This document shows, one piece after another, positions 10,451-20,098 of a DNA stretch of 46,935 nt. The translations under genes were made by a program, and so were the position numbers. The number at the start of each line of letters is the position of its first letter. Positions within the stretch are counted from its first letter, which is position 1. Origin of the DNA: Anaerolineaceae bacterium (GTDB lineage Bacteria > Chloroflexota > Anaerolineae > Anaerolineales > E44-bin32); assembly GCA_020350285.1 (NCBI GenBank), contig CP070708.1, positions 2,618,706 through 2,665,640 on the forward strand, written 5' to 3'. The notes under the pieces are model-generated. The model saw only the letters and a program-made list of their open reading frames with translations. It made no database searches and was not told where the DNA came from.

Positions 10451-10498
10451 GGGGCGCTCCTGTCAGCTTAGATTTGTGAAATCAAGCTGGAGCGCCCC
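10451..10498 (-). terminator. Strong terminator or attenuator in the leader of the CUT1 operon
   Basis: GGGGCGCTCC (10451-10460) pairs with GGAGCGCCCC (10489-10498), with a second inner stem (AGCTT with AAGCT). On the minus strand the stem is followed by GTTTTTAC. It lies between the LacI-operated promoter (10842-10870) and the binding-protein gene (start 10305), so transcripts must read through it or start again further on. It overlaps the last codons of the ROK-like remnant. The stem sequence is itself similar to half of the LacI-type operator. Confidence 0.75.
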
Positions 10499-10703
10499 TC
10501 CTCAAACCTGAGATGAACCACGAGTAGGTGCCGGCGGTTTCCCAGCAGCCACACTTGCCATAATGACAGGATTGTTCTCGCTCCATCGTCAGATTAATCA
10601 CGTCGTTGATCTCTTCAGTGGAGATGTCCATTGAATGCTCTTCTCGATTGAGTGACAATCCCCGATCAAAGTTATCGCTCTGTAGATTAGCGTTACGAAC
10701 CAA
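10482..10703 (-). pseudogene. Possible decayed fragment of a ROK-family gene
   Basis: The open frame here (73 codons from a TTG) holds CHYGKCGCWET near residue 47. It matches the ROK-family zinc-binding signature C-x-C-G-x-x-G-C-x-E in spacing, with one Cys replaced by Tyr, and the preceding INLTMERE resembles the usual GHxTxxxxG segment. Nothing else of a ROK kinase or repressor (about 300 residues) is present, and an in-frame stop closes the frame upstream. I read it as the remnant of a sugar kinase or ROK repressor, consistent with the sugar context. The alternative is a chance or leader ORF; an internal ATG gives a 49-residue peptide with a weak ribosome-binding site. Confidence 0.4.
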
Positions 10704-10816
10704 TTGAGCTTTACCGATTAGATGTTCCCCTATGGAGGCTGCGTTTTTCTAGGGTAGAAGAAGTATTGGGTAGTAGTGGTTTTATGAAGCGATTATTTTG
10801 ATATATACTTAATTTC

Positions 10817-10870
10817 TGAGAGCGCTCCCAATACTAAAAGTAGTATACAAAGATTTTTCGCGTGTGTCAA
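10817..10870 (-). promoter_or_regulatory. Sigma-70-type promoter with LacI-type operator, driving the CUT1 operon
   Basis: On the minus strand: -35 TTGACA (10865-10870), 17-bp spacer, -10 TATACT (10842-10847), then TGGGAGCGCTCTCA (10817-10830). Operator, spacing to the -10 box and the shared AGTAGTATACA stretch (plus strand) match the cassette at 5726-5780. It should be repressed by the LacI-type protein encoded at 4598-5620. The transcript would first pass the ROK-like remnant and the hairpin at 10451-10498. Confidence 0.85.
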
Positions 10871-10964
10871 ATATCCTGCTCATTGAAATGGGTTTAGAAG
10901 ATCGTTAATTGAGATCGGTGATTTGGTATGTGTCATCGGGTTAGAGACACGACTTCAGTTTCAT

Positions 10965-10993
10965 TTGATTAAAGCAGTAACGCAAACGATAAG
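10965..10993 (+). promoter_or_regulatory. Candidate promoter for the GH130-kinase operon
   Basis: TTGATT (10965-10970), a 17-bp spacer and GATAAG (10988-10993) form a moderate sigma-70-type promoter pointing at the GH130 gene at 11080. The spacer contains ACGCAAACG, similar to a LacI-family half site but without a second arm. Each box matches consensus at four of six positions, so this is tentative. Confidence 0.4.
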
Positions 10994-11079
10994 GTATGAC
11001 AAGCCAACTCTTGCACATGCATAAGCGACCCTGAACACATATACTTATTCTAATCTCCGACAATGGAGGTGCCTCCACC

Positions 11080-12042
11080 ATGAACCTACCCAACATCCCC
11101 TGGGAAGAACGACCTGAAGATTGTTCCGAGGTGGTATGGCGTTACAGCGCCAACCCGATCATTCCGCGCGATCTGATCCCCTCCTCAAACAGCATCTTCA
11201 ACAGCGCTGTTGTGCCTTTCGAGGGAAAATTTGCCGGCGTCTTCCGCTGCGATGATAAGGTCCGCATCCAGAATTTACACCGAGGTTTCAGCGAGAATGG
11301 CATCGATTGGACTTTGGAGAACGATCCCATCGAGTGGAAGTGCGATGATCCTGAAATCGGCCACTTTCAGTATCGATATGACCCGCGCGTTGTCTGGATC
11401 GAAGATCGCTATTATGTCATCTGGTGCAACGGCTACCACGGTCCGACGATTGCGATCGGGCACACCAAAGATTTTGAAGAGTTTACCTTCCTCGAGAACG
11501 CCCTATTGCCCTACAACCGCAATGGTGTGCTCTTCCCTCGAAAGATCAATGACATGTACGTGATGTTAAGCCGGCCCAGCGATGATGGTCACACACCTTT
11601 TGGAGACATCTATCTCAGCCAAAGTCCAGATCTGATCCATTGGGGGCAACACCGATTCGTCATGGGCACCAAAGTCGGCTGGGAAAGCACCAAGGTTGGG
11701 GCCGGACCGGTCCCCATTGAAACACCCGAAGGCTGGCTGATGATCTACCACGGTGTGTTAACCTCTTGCAATGGGTTTGTCTATAGTTTTGGGGCCGCCT
11801 TACTCGACTTGGATCAACCCTGGAAAGTTATCTACCGCGGTCGTCCCTACTTGCTTTCTCCACAGACCTATTATGAGTGCGTGGGCGATACGCCCAACGT
11901 GGCCTTCCCCTGCGCTGCACTTCATGACCAGTCAACCGGACGGATCGCCATCTACTACGGTGGAGCCGATACGGTGACCGCCCTGGCTTTTGCGAAGCTC
12001 GATGAGGTTCTCGATTTTGTGAAATCAACTTCAGAGCTGTAG
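11080..12042 (+). CDS. GH130-family beta-mannoside phosphorylase
   Basis: This 320-residue protein has the five-bladed propeller pattern of GH130: [10 protein letters not shown] near the N-terminus, YDPRV (Asp101, the position of the family's catalytic acid), then phosphate- and sugar-site segments [10 protein letters not shown] and [19 protein letters not shown]130 enzymes split beta-1,4-mannosyl-glucose or manno-oligosaccharides with phosphate, giving alpha-mannose 1-phosphate. There is no signal peptide, so it acts in the cytoplasm on imported sugar. A GGAGGTG ribosome-binding site precedes the ATG and could fold onto the adjacent CCTCC. With the 2-epimerase at 15910-17112 it fits the mannobiose to mannosyl-glucose to mannose-1-phosphate route. 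The exact substrate within GH130 is not decided by sequence alone. Confidence 0.85.
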   Translation: MNLPNIPWEERPEDCSEVVWRYSANPIIPRDLIPSSNSIFNSAVVPFEGKFAGVFRCDDKVRIQNLHRGFSENGIDWTLENDPIEWKCDDPEIGHFQYRYDPRVVWIEDRYYVIWCNGYHGPTIAIGHTKDFEEFTFLENALLPYNRNGVLFPRKINDMYVMLSRPSDDGHTPFGDIYLSQSPDLIHWGQHRFVMGTKVGWESTKVGAGPVPIETPEGWLMIYHGVLTSCNGFVYSFGAALLDLDQPWKVIYRGRPYLLSPQTYYECVGDTPNVAFPCAALHDQSTGRIAIYYGGADTVTALAFAKLDEVLDFVKSTSEL

Positions 12043-12106
12043 GGTTGTTATGCATTCAAAGCGTATAAAGTGAGACGAGAGAGGGCTCTAATCGAAGTGA
12101 GGTTAA

Positions 12107-13075
12107 ATGTCTGAATACTTCTTGGGAGTCGATATCGGAAGCACCAATAGCCAAGCGATCATCATCGATGATCAGGGCAAAATCCTTGGATATGGCGAGG
12201 GAGGTCCAGGTAATCACGAGGTCGTCGGGTATGCTGGGCTTCAAGACACACTCAAGGTGGTCACTGAGGCAGCTCTTCGTGCTGCAGGGGTCTCAAAAGA
12301 GCACATCATCGGGGCAGGGTTCGGCGTTTCCGGATACGACTGGCCTTCAGAACACACACCCACGATGGATGTCATTCAAACATTGGGTTTGTCCGCTCAT
12401 TTAGGTTTGGTGAACGACACACTTCTAGGGTTGATTGCGGGAGCAGAGCAGGGTTGGGGAATCGCGGTGGTCGCTGGCTCCGGTGAGAATTGTTGGGGCA
12501 GAGATGCTCAAGGCAGGATCGGTCGCATGACCGGCCACGGCTCTACCATGGGGGAGTACGGGGGCGCATCGACGATCGTTGAAAAAACGATCCATGTCGT
12601 ATCCGAGGAATGGAGCCAAAGAGGCCCACCAACCTCCCTTACACGAGTCTTGCTCGAGGCGACGGGCGCCCTCGATATTGAGGATCTCGTTGAGGGACTG
12701 ACACAGGATCGATTTCAAGTAGGCGTAGAGATCACCCCACAGATTTTCCTTGCGGCTGAAGCGGGAGACCAAGTAGCACTCGAAGTCGCGCGCTGGGCCG
12801 GGGAACAACTGGGAAACATGGTGATTGGCGTCGTTCGCCAGCTAAACTTCCAGGATGAGACTTTCGAAGTTGTCGAAATGGGAGGCGTTTTTAACGCCGG
12901 CAAGCTGTTGACGGACCCATTGCACGCTACGGTCCTCCAGGTTGCTCCGGGCGCGCGATTCGTTCCCCTCAAAGCTCCCCCGGTCGTTGGAGCAGCACTA
13001 CTTGCGATGGAACATGCTGAGGTAGATCATAGGGCAGTCCGTAAGGCGCTGATCTCACAGACAGACCTATTCTGA
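12107..13075 (+). CDS. BadF/BadG/BcrA-type kinase, N-acetylglucosamine kinase-like
   Basis: This 322-residue cytoplasmic protein has an ASKHA-type ATPase fold: phosphate-binding GVDIGSTNSQAIIID (7-21), a central GFGVSGYDWPSE segment, AVVAGSGENCWG (adenosine-site region) and GGVFNAG near residue 265. It is the size of eukaryote-like GlcNAc kinases and of BadF-type sugar kinases, not of the 2-hydroxyacyl-CoA dehydratase activators. A GAGG ribosome-binding site lies just before the ATG. It follows the GH130 gene by 64 bp on the same strand and probably shares its transcript. In this neighbourhood it likely phosphorylates a hexose or amino sugar freed from the imported glycoside; the exact substrate is unknown. 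Confidence 0.82.
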   Translation: MSEYFLGVDIGSTNSQAIIIDDQGKILGYGEGGPGNHEVVGYAGLQDTLKVVTEAALRAAGVSKEHIIGAGFGVSGYDWPSEHTPTMDVIQTLGLSAHLGLVNDTLLGLIAGAEQGWGIAVVAGSGENCWGRDAQGRIGRMTGHGSTMGEYGGASTIVEKTIHVVSEEWSQRGPPTSLTRVLLEATGALDIEDLVEGLTQDRFQVGVEITPQIFLAAEAGDQVALEVARWAGEQLGNMVIGVVRQLNFQDETFEVVEMGGVFNAGKLLTDPLHATVLQVAPGARFVPLKAPPVVGAALLAMEHAEVDHRAVRKALISQTDLF

Positions 13076-13141
13076 ATCCGAATCCCACTCAACCGCACTT
13101 AATAATTCCCAGATGAACTTAAGAAAAGGGGTAAAGCAGAA

Positions 13142-13173
13142 CGCCTCGAATCCACACCCATGGGAACGAGGCG
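13142..13173. terminator. Weak hairpin between convergent genes
   Basis: CGCCTCG (13142-13148) pairs with CGAGGCG (13167-13173) in the gap between the convergent kinase and GH1 genes. Neither strand has a good T-tract after it, so terminator function is uncertain. The rest of the 13076-13306 gap shows nothing I can support. Confidence 0.35.
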
Positions 13174-13306
13174 ACTTAATGTCGTAAGTTATATATATAC
13201 CGATCCATTCCACCCCGAAGGTTTTCCACCATTACTAAGCGAAAATACATATACAGATCATCAATAACTCCGAGTTCTACAGCCGTTTCGAGTAACCTGT
13301 TGTCGA

Positions 13307-14683
<1,377 letters not shown>

Positions 14684-14693
14684 CTACATAATC

Positions 14694-15869
14694 CTATCCG
14701 GTTAATCCATCAGACGCATCCGGCAATTTCTTCCGCTTCGCAGTTAGGCGCCTGCTGAGCAGGGTTACAACAGCTAACACAATAAACACAATGACTCCGT
14801 AGACAAGAAATATACCGCTCCCTCCTATGCGCTCCAATAACAGGCCTCCCATGAACCCGCCCACAGCATTACCAAACCCAAAAACCATCGCAGTGAAGAG
14901 ACCTAACGCAGTTGTGCTCATGCCTGCGGGAGCATTTTCGTTGGCATAAGAGACGCCCGCCACCCACATGATAGGAAAGTTCAGGCCGTTTAGAAGTTGC
15001 ACAAACAAGACAGCATTTGGCGTTCCAGATACTGCGAATAATAAGAAGCGGACCCCAGTGAGAACCATCGCTAACATGAACAATCTATACGACTTGAACA
15101 GCTTGAGGAATCGGTTGCCCCAAAATAGCACCGGTATTTCGACGGCCGTTCCAATCATAAGCGCCAGTCCCATGGTTGATTCAGTCACTCCGAGCTCTTT
15201 CATATAAGGGAAGAAGTAATTATTTGTCGCAGCCATTGTCAAACCGCCAACAAATGCGACAGTCAGGAAAAGGAGCCAACGGGGATCCATCAGCAATGTG
15301 CGAACACTACCCTCAACTGGATCACCTGCTTCCTTTTGGCCATAGACTAATTTCTGACTGATGATGAATGCCAATAGCATCAGACAAGCGCTCCCCAAGA
15401 ATGCTAATCTCAAGCCGTAATTTTCAACGACCATCCCAGCTATGGATGCTGCCAGTCCATAGCCGATTGTGCCACCAAGACGAATGCGGCCATACATTTC
15501 TTTTTCATCTGCTAGCATAAACATCGTTGCGCTGTCGGCAAAGGGCTGAACCGGTGCAAGGAAGAAATTTAACACAATGACAATTATCAAAATTAACAAG
15601 AATGCCTTGAGCAATGGAAATATAACTATGGATATTGCCCCAATCAGTAAGGCAAGATTCATAATAAGCCGGTGTCGCCTCTTCGCGTCAGCGAGCCCTG
15701 TCCAGAACGGAGCGCTGAAGGAGGTGATAAGTGGTGTTATGCCGGTAAGCAAACCGATCTGCGTGCCCGTGAAACCCAATTCTTGGTAAAAGAGCACGAA
15801 GAAAGGTACCACGCAGGCACCACATGCAAACCAAAAAAAGTTGAAGGTAAACGGCCAGATTTTTCTCAT
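14694..15869 (-). CDS. MFS transporter, probably sugar or glycoside permease
   Basis: This roughly 391-residue protein has about twelve membrane spans, the loop 2-3 signature in the form GLADAKRRHRLI (near residue 60) and a central charged loop (KEAGDPVEGS). That is the pattern of major facilitator superfamily permeases of the MFS_1/LacY-like type. I prefer the ATG at 15867-15869 (MRKIWPF), which follows a GGAG; an in-frame TTG six codons upstream, after AAGGG, is an alternative start. The gene lies between the epimerase (40 bp upstream) and the GH1 gene, so it probably moves a saccharide handled by them. It could equally be an exporter; the sequence does not say. Confidence 0.85.
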   Translation of the reverse strand: MRKIWPFTFNFFWFACGACVVPFFVLFYQELGFTGTQIGLLTGITPLITSFSAPFWTGLADAKRRHRLIMNLALLIGAISIVIFPLLKAFLLILIIVIVLNFFLAPVQPFADSATMFMLADEKEMYGRIRLGGTIGYGLAASIAGMVVENYGLRLAFLGSACLMLLAFIISQKLVYGQKEAGDPVEGSVRTLLMDPRWLLFLTVAFVGGLTMAATNNYFFPYMKELGVTESTMGLALMIGTAVEIPVLFWGNRFLKLFKSYRLFMLAMVLTGVRFLLFAVSGTPNAVLFVQLLNGLNFPIMWVAGVSYANENAPAGMSTTALGLFTAMVFGFGNAVGGFMGGLLLERIGGSGIFLVYGVIVFIVLAVVTLLSRRLTAKRKKLPDASDGLTG

Positions 15870-15909
15870 CTTCGTCGCATACTCCAATGATGAATCCCTT
15901 GAAAAAATA

Positions 15910-17112
15910 CTATTGCTCTAATCGATCAATCATTTCAAAGCATGTCCGGCTGTGATGATAGGGGCAATCCCATGGACCTGCTTTGTATCGATCGGTCTCG
16001 GGTGTGCCATCCCGAAATAGTCTCTTATACCAATCACCGTTCTTTCGGTCTACCATCTTATCCTGAATGTATGTCCATAATCTGTAGGCAGCTTGCGCAA
16101 AATGTTCCTGACCACTGAGTTGATAGGCATTATAGAAGCCTACCATCCCTTCAGCTTGCGTCCACCACTCCTTACCAGGATCCACCAAGCCCTCCTGGCT
16201 GGCTTCATGGAAAAGACTGCCATCATCATCGAATCCTTCTTGATACACAGCAGTGGCAAGACGGATCACGGACCCACGAACTTGCGTTATTAGCGGCGAG
16301 TCCCCTTGCATCTGAGCCGCTTCCCACAGCAACCAACTGCCTTCGATGTCGTGCCCAAAGGACACATGGTCCGACAGCGAATGCCATTGGTCATCGAAGA
16401 ATAATTTAAAATGGCCAATCTTATGGTCAATGATGTGCTCTTGAAAGATCTGGAGCAAAGCTCGATGTTGAGACTTGAGACGCGTATCATCCCACACCCG
16501 CATGAAATTGGAATACGCTTCCATGATGTGCAACATAGTGTTCATCGATTTTCGACAATTGAGATCCTTGTCACTTAATCGCATATCCTCAAGCGCTTCC
16601 CATTTGCGGCTGCTCCCCTCGATATACCCTCCATGGACCGGTTCATAAGCATGCTCTTCCAGCAAATGAAACAAGGTTTTCGCCAGCTCTAGACTCTCCG
16701 GCTCCTGCGTTGCCTGGTAATACTCAGCCAGACCGTAAATCGCAAAGGCTTGAGCATAGTGATGTTTGCGATCTAAAACCGGATCCCCTTTGTGATTCAC
16801 GCTCCAATAGACACCACCATATTGTTGATCCCAAAAAACCTGCGTCAGATAGTCATAAGCCCATTGGGCGGTCGATAAATAGTTATCCCCACCTAATCTA
16901 CGATAAGCCGTGGCATAGGTCCATAGAATACGTGCACACAAGATCGCTGAGCGTGGCACCTCATTGAGAATCTTAAGATCATTGGTCACCGCACCATAAA
17001 AACCGCCATTGACTTTGTCCACAACGTGCGTCATCCAAAAGGGCAAAATATTACCCGTCAGTTCTTCTTCCAATTGCGATCTGAAATCAGTTTTGTTGAA
17101 CATAGGAGACAT
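15910..17112 (-). CDS. Cellobiose/mannobiose 2-epimerase-like protein (AGE superfamily)
   Basis: This roughly 400-residue protein matches the AGE superfamily (alpha6/alpha6 barrel) and most closely the cellobiose 2-epimerase branch: NGGFYGAV, YGGVYW, YAQAFAIYGLAEYY, DMRLSDKDLN, KSMNTMLHIMEAY, SFGHDIEGSW and GPWDCPYHH. Counting from the TTG at 17115, His196, His255 and His387/388 occupy the conserved active-site histidine positions. Such enzymes convert the reducing-end glucose or mannose of beta-1,4 disaccharides. The ATG at 17110-17112 is preferred to the TTG one codon earlier. Paired with the GH130 phosphorylase it suggests conversion of mannobiose to mannosyl-glucose before phosphorolysis. 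It heads a minus-strand group with the MFS and GH1 genes. Confidence 0.88.
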   Translation of the reverse strand: MSPMFNKTDFRSQLEEELTGNILPFWMTHVVDKVNGGFYGAVTNDLKILNEVPRSAILCARILWTYATAYRRLGGDNYLSTAQWAYDYLTQVFWDQQYGGVYWSVNHKGDPVLDRKHHYAQAFAIYGLAEYYQATQEPESLELAKTLFHLLEEHAYEPVHGGYIEGSSRKWEALEDMRLSDKDLNCRKSMNTMLHIMEAYSNFMRVWDDTRLKSQHRALLQIFQEHIIDHKIGHFKLFFDDQWHSLSDHVSFGHDIEGSWLLWEAAQMQGDSPLITQVRGSVIRLATAVYQEGFDDDGSLFHEASQEGLVDPGKEWWTQAEGMVGFYNAYQLSGQEHFAQAAYRLWTYIQDKMVDRKNGDWYKRLFRDGTPETDRYKAGPWDCPYHHSRTCFEMIDRLEQ

Positions 17113-17571
17113 CAAATGCTATTTGTCCTTTTAGGATTTAATGGTGCAGGGTTAACGAGCCTTTTCAAAAGTGGTGTGTCAACGAGTTCGAGCCCTACTT
17201 TGCATAAGAGAATATTCCAGGAAATGATTAATAGGAATGATAACTCTTGTGAAATCAAAAGGACAAACTTTGAATAGCGTTTTTCTCATTGGGGTATTTA
17301 TCGTGAGAAGATACATTCCCCATTATAAGGAAGTATCAAGATGATTAACTAAGAATTAGGGATATCTTACGATGTTTGATTTCCAGTCGTATCATATTTG
17401 ACATCCATCCTGACTAAACTTGAGATGCCCAACACCACAAAGCACGATTATCGCCCCAATGACCACAGACTCCTCAGGAGTCACGATCAGGTAATAATAT
17501 CCACCAAGGAAAGATAGCCACATATCTTTTTCACCCCATTTAGTTGCGCACAATTACCTTCACGGGTATCC
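17113..17571. other. Intergenic region between divergent epimerase and kinase operons
   Basis: About 460 bp, AT-rich, with no ORF or RNA gene that I can support. On the minus strand a TTGACA (17177-17182) lies some 70 bp upstream of the epimerase gene, but no convincing -10 box follows at the right spacing. No copy of the GAGCGCTC operator is present here, so this operon is not visibly part of the LacI regulon. Confidence 0.5.
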
Positions 17572-17599
17572 TTGGGTCACGGGTCGACCTTTTTATATT
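17572..17599 (+). promoter_or_regulatory. Candidate promoter of the deoxynucleoside kinase cassette
   Basis: TTGGGT (17572-17577), a 16-bp spacer and TATATT (17594-17599) lie just before the first kinase gene, implying a very short leader. The -10 box is good (five of six) and the -35 box weak. This is tentative. Confidence 0.35.
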
Positions 17600-17616
17600 T
17601 TCAACTGAGTTTGGTC

Positions 17617-18261
17617 ATGTACATAGCCATTGAGGGTGTGATCGGCGTAGGAAAGACCACCCTTGCACGTCTACTCCAACCGGTCTTCGATGCTGAATTG
17701 CTCCTCGAGATCTTCGAGGAAAACCCCTTCCTATCCGACTTCTATGCCGATCGCAGTCGCTATGCCTTTCAAACGCAAATTTTCTTCCTTCTCAGTCGCT
17801 ACCAGCAACAATACCGAGTCGTTCCACAAGCTCTCTCTAAGGGCAACCTGATCGCTGATTACACTTTTGATAAGGACGCCCTATTCGCTAGGTTAAATCT
17901 TGAAGGCGATGAACTGTCGACATACACACTCGTCCATGAGGCGTTAGCTGAACGGATCCCCATCCCCGATCTGGTCGTCTACCTGAAAGTCGACACAGAC
18001 AACGCTTTACAGCGAATAGCAATGCGTGATCGATCTTACGAACGGCTAATTGAACGATCTTACATCGAGGATCTCAATCAAGCCTACGAGGCATACTTCT
18101 CGGATCAAAAGGTCTATCGGGTCTTAAAGATTGACACGAATTCACTTAACTACGTCACTCAACAAAAGCATTTGGACCACGTCACCAAGCGCATCCGTGC
18201 TGCACTCGGGATCCCACCCTTCCAACCTGAGCTCCCTCTCAGTGGAGGGCCATCATTGTGA
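17617..18261 (+). CDS. Deoxynucleoside kinase (dGK/dCK/dAK family), first copy
   Basis: This 214-residue cytoplasmic enzyme begins MYIAIEGVIGVGKTTLA, a P-loop in the exact N-terminal position used by the bacterial dNK family. It carries ENPFLSDFY (the EN..L..FY block near residue 30), the FQTQIFFLLSRYQQ helix, DYTFDKD with the catalytic acidic residue region, and an arginine-rich lid (RIAMRDRSYERLIERSY). It phosphorylates deoxynucleosides to dNMPs in salvage. The frame is open 15 codons further upstream, but the family start is the ATG at 17617. Its TGA overlaps the GTG of the nucleotidyltransferase gene, so they are coupled. dG, dA or dC preference cannot be told by eye. Confidence 0.9.
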   Translation: MYIAIEGVIGVGKTTLARLLQPVFDAELLLEIFEENPFLSDFYADRSRYAFQTQIFFLLSRYQQQYRVVPQALSKGNLIADYTFDKDALFARLNLEGDELSTYTLVHEALAERIPIPDLVVYLKVDTDNALQRIAMRDRSYERLIERSYIEDLNQAYEAYFSDQKVYRVLKIDTNSLNYVTQQKHLDHVTKRIRAALGIPPFQPELPLSGGPSL

Positions 18262-19250
18262 GGATCACGCGCGAAACATTGATCGAGCTGGCGCGACATG
18301 AGACAGAACAACGCGCTGCAATTGGGGACGTCATATCGGGTTATATTATCGGATCCGTGGCTAGGGATGAACCTGTATTCGGTGGAACTGCTGACATCGA
18401 TCTGGTGTTAATCCATCAGGGACATCCCCCAAAAGCACGTGAGATCGTGCGTCTTTCCCAAGATGTGCACCTTGACATCGCACACCACTCACGAGATCTC
18501 TATTCAAAACCCAGGGAGTTGCGTGTCCACCCTTGGCTCGGACCTGCCATGTGTGAGCCCATCTTCCTCTATGACCCTAAACATTTTTTCGAGTGGGCTC
18601 AAGCCGGGGCAAGAGGCCGCTTCTATCGCCCTGATCACATCTACGCTAGAGCGCGCGCCTTTCTAAAAATGTCACGCCAGTCGGCATCGGTGCTTAAACT
18701 CTCCGACCGCTGGATAAAAACCTACACCCGAGCAATTTTGGAAGCTGCGAACGCTGTTGCGTGCCTGACTGGCTTTCCGGTAGCAGGACGACGTATGGCA
18801 CTCGATCTTGAACAAGCTTGCATGGATCTGGATCACCCTGAAGTGTATGAAGGGTTCACCCATCTACTTGGTGTTGAGGGGATCCAACATCATGACATGT
18901 CCGAGTTGCTGTCTGCCTGGACACGGGCCTTTGATCAAGCGAGTGAACTCAACTCTGAACCTGAATTGGCTCCCTGTCGTCGATCTTATTACTTGAATGG
19001 TTTTCAAGCCTTATTGGAATCAGGACGTCCTGATGCCATTATCTGGACGTTACTAACGACGTGGGAGCGTTCCGTCCATTCCATAAAGACTGTTTATCGA
19101 GCCGAACCATTCCTGCCATTTTGGGAGAACGCTTTAGAACAGCTGAGACTCACTTCTGCGCGATCCGATGCACGCAGCGAAGAACTTGAGAGGTATTCGG
19201 ATAGCATGGAAGAGATCGTCGAATCGTGGGCTGAACGAAACGGAGCCTGA
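18258..19250 (+). CDS. Minimal-type nucleotidyltransferase (Pol-beta superfamily) between two deoxynucleoside kinases
   Basis: This 330-residue protein starts with a Pol-beta-type nucleotidyltransferase domain: GSVAR (32-36) followed by ADIDLVL, whose Asp46 and Asp48 form the metal pair, and a third acid at LDIAH (Asp73). The remaining 230 residues look helical, as in aminoglycoside nucleotidyltransferase-like proteins with a substrate domain, but I do not recognise the subfamily. The start is a GTG in a GTGA overlap with the upstream kinase stop, so translation is coupled. The next kinase follows after 21 bp. It likely transfers a nucleotide to a small molecule, protein or RNA; the placement between two dNTP-salvage enzymes is unusual. 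No antitoxin-like HEPN partner is present. Confidence 0.8.
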   Translation: MRITRETLIELARHETEQRAAIGDVISGYIIGSVARDEPVFGGTADIDLVLIHQGHPPKAREIVRLSQDVHLDIAHHSRDLYSKPRELRVHPWLGPAMCEPIFLYDPKHFFEWAQAGARGRFYRPDHIYARARAFLKMSRQSASVLKLSDRWIKTYTRAILEAANAVACLTGFPVAGRRMALDLEQACMDLDHPEVYEGFTHLLGVEGIQHHDMSELLSAWTRAFDQASELNSEPELAPCRRSYYLNGFQALLESGRPDAIIWTLLTTWERSVHSIKTVYRAEPFLPFWENALEQLRLTSARSDARSEELERYSDSMEEIVESWAERNGA

Positions 19251-19271
19251 AAAACGTTGGAGTACAGGGTT

Positions 19272-19952
19272 ATGAAAAAATTTGTCGCAGTCGCAGGAAA
19301 CATCGGTGTAGGCAAATCGTCCCTCGTGGAATTACTCTCGGCACGATTAGGCTGGGAGCCATTCTATGAACCCGTGGGTGAAAACCCTTATCTCGCTGAT
19401 TTCTACCAAGACATGCGTACCTGGTCATTCCAGTCACAGGTATTTTTCCTCACTCGAAGGCTACGGGCTCATCGACAATTGTTAGATCACCCCACTTCTG
19501 CCATCCAGGATCGCACTGTATACGAAGATGCGGAGATCTTCGCCCATAATCTGTACCTTCAAGAACATATCGCCGAACGGGATTATCAAACCTATCGTGA
19601 ACTATATCAAGTCCTCAGCCAATTCCTACCTCCACCTGATCTTGTGGTTTATCTTCGCGCAACCGTCGATACCTTGGTTCAGCGCATCGCTAATCGAGGT
19701 CGCGATTATGAACAACAGATTGAGCGAGAGTATTTGACTCGTTTGAACTCTCTCTACGAATCCTGGATCGAGAATTTCACCCTTTGCCCTGTGCTCACCG
19801 TCCCAGCTGATGATCTGAATTATGTCGCCTATGACAGTCATTTGGACCTGATTGTCTCCAAGATTGAAGAGAAACTCGCGGGTAAAGAGGAGGTTATTTT
19901 CGAAGACGCCGAAGTCGCCCACGTCAACGATCTGTCTTCTTATACCGCGTGA
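19272..19952 (+). CDS. Deoxynucleoside kinase (dGK/dCK/dAK family), second copy
   Basis: This 226-residue enzyme has the P-loop AGNIGVGKSSL at residues 8-18, GENPYLADFYQDM, the WSFQSQVFFLTRRLR helix, QDRTVYEDAEIFA (catalytic acid plus the DR motif) and the lid RIANRGRDYEQQIE. It is clearly related to the first copy but diverged, like the dgk/dck pair of Bacillus, so the two probably divide purine and pyrimidine deoxynucleosides. I chose the ATG at 19272, which follows GGAG, over the upstream in-frame TTG at 19257. It lies 21 bp after the nucleotidyltransferase gene and completes the three-gene cassette. Confidence 0.9.
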   Translation: MKKFVAVAGNIGVGKSSLVELLSARLGWEPFYEPVGENPYLADFYQDMRTWSFQSQVFFLTRRLRAHRQLLDHPTSAIQDRTVYEDAEIFAHNLYLQEHIAERDYQTYRELYQVLSQFLPPPDLVVYLRATVDTLVQRIANRGRDYEQQIEREYLTRLNSLYESWIENFTLCPVLTVPADDLNYVAYDSHLDLIVSKIEEKLAGKEEVIFEDAEVAHVNDLSSYTA

Positions 19953-20098
19953 ACCTCCTATTTATTGCGTAATCACTCAATGATATGTGGGGGTTAACGG
20001 CGACTCCCTATCCACACAAATCCTGTTTCGCACCCAAAACGCGTACATTCCAACCCCTTAAGATGCCTAACTCATCCCTAAATCCTTGCTTCGCCTCA

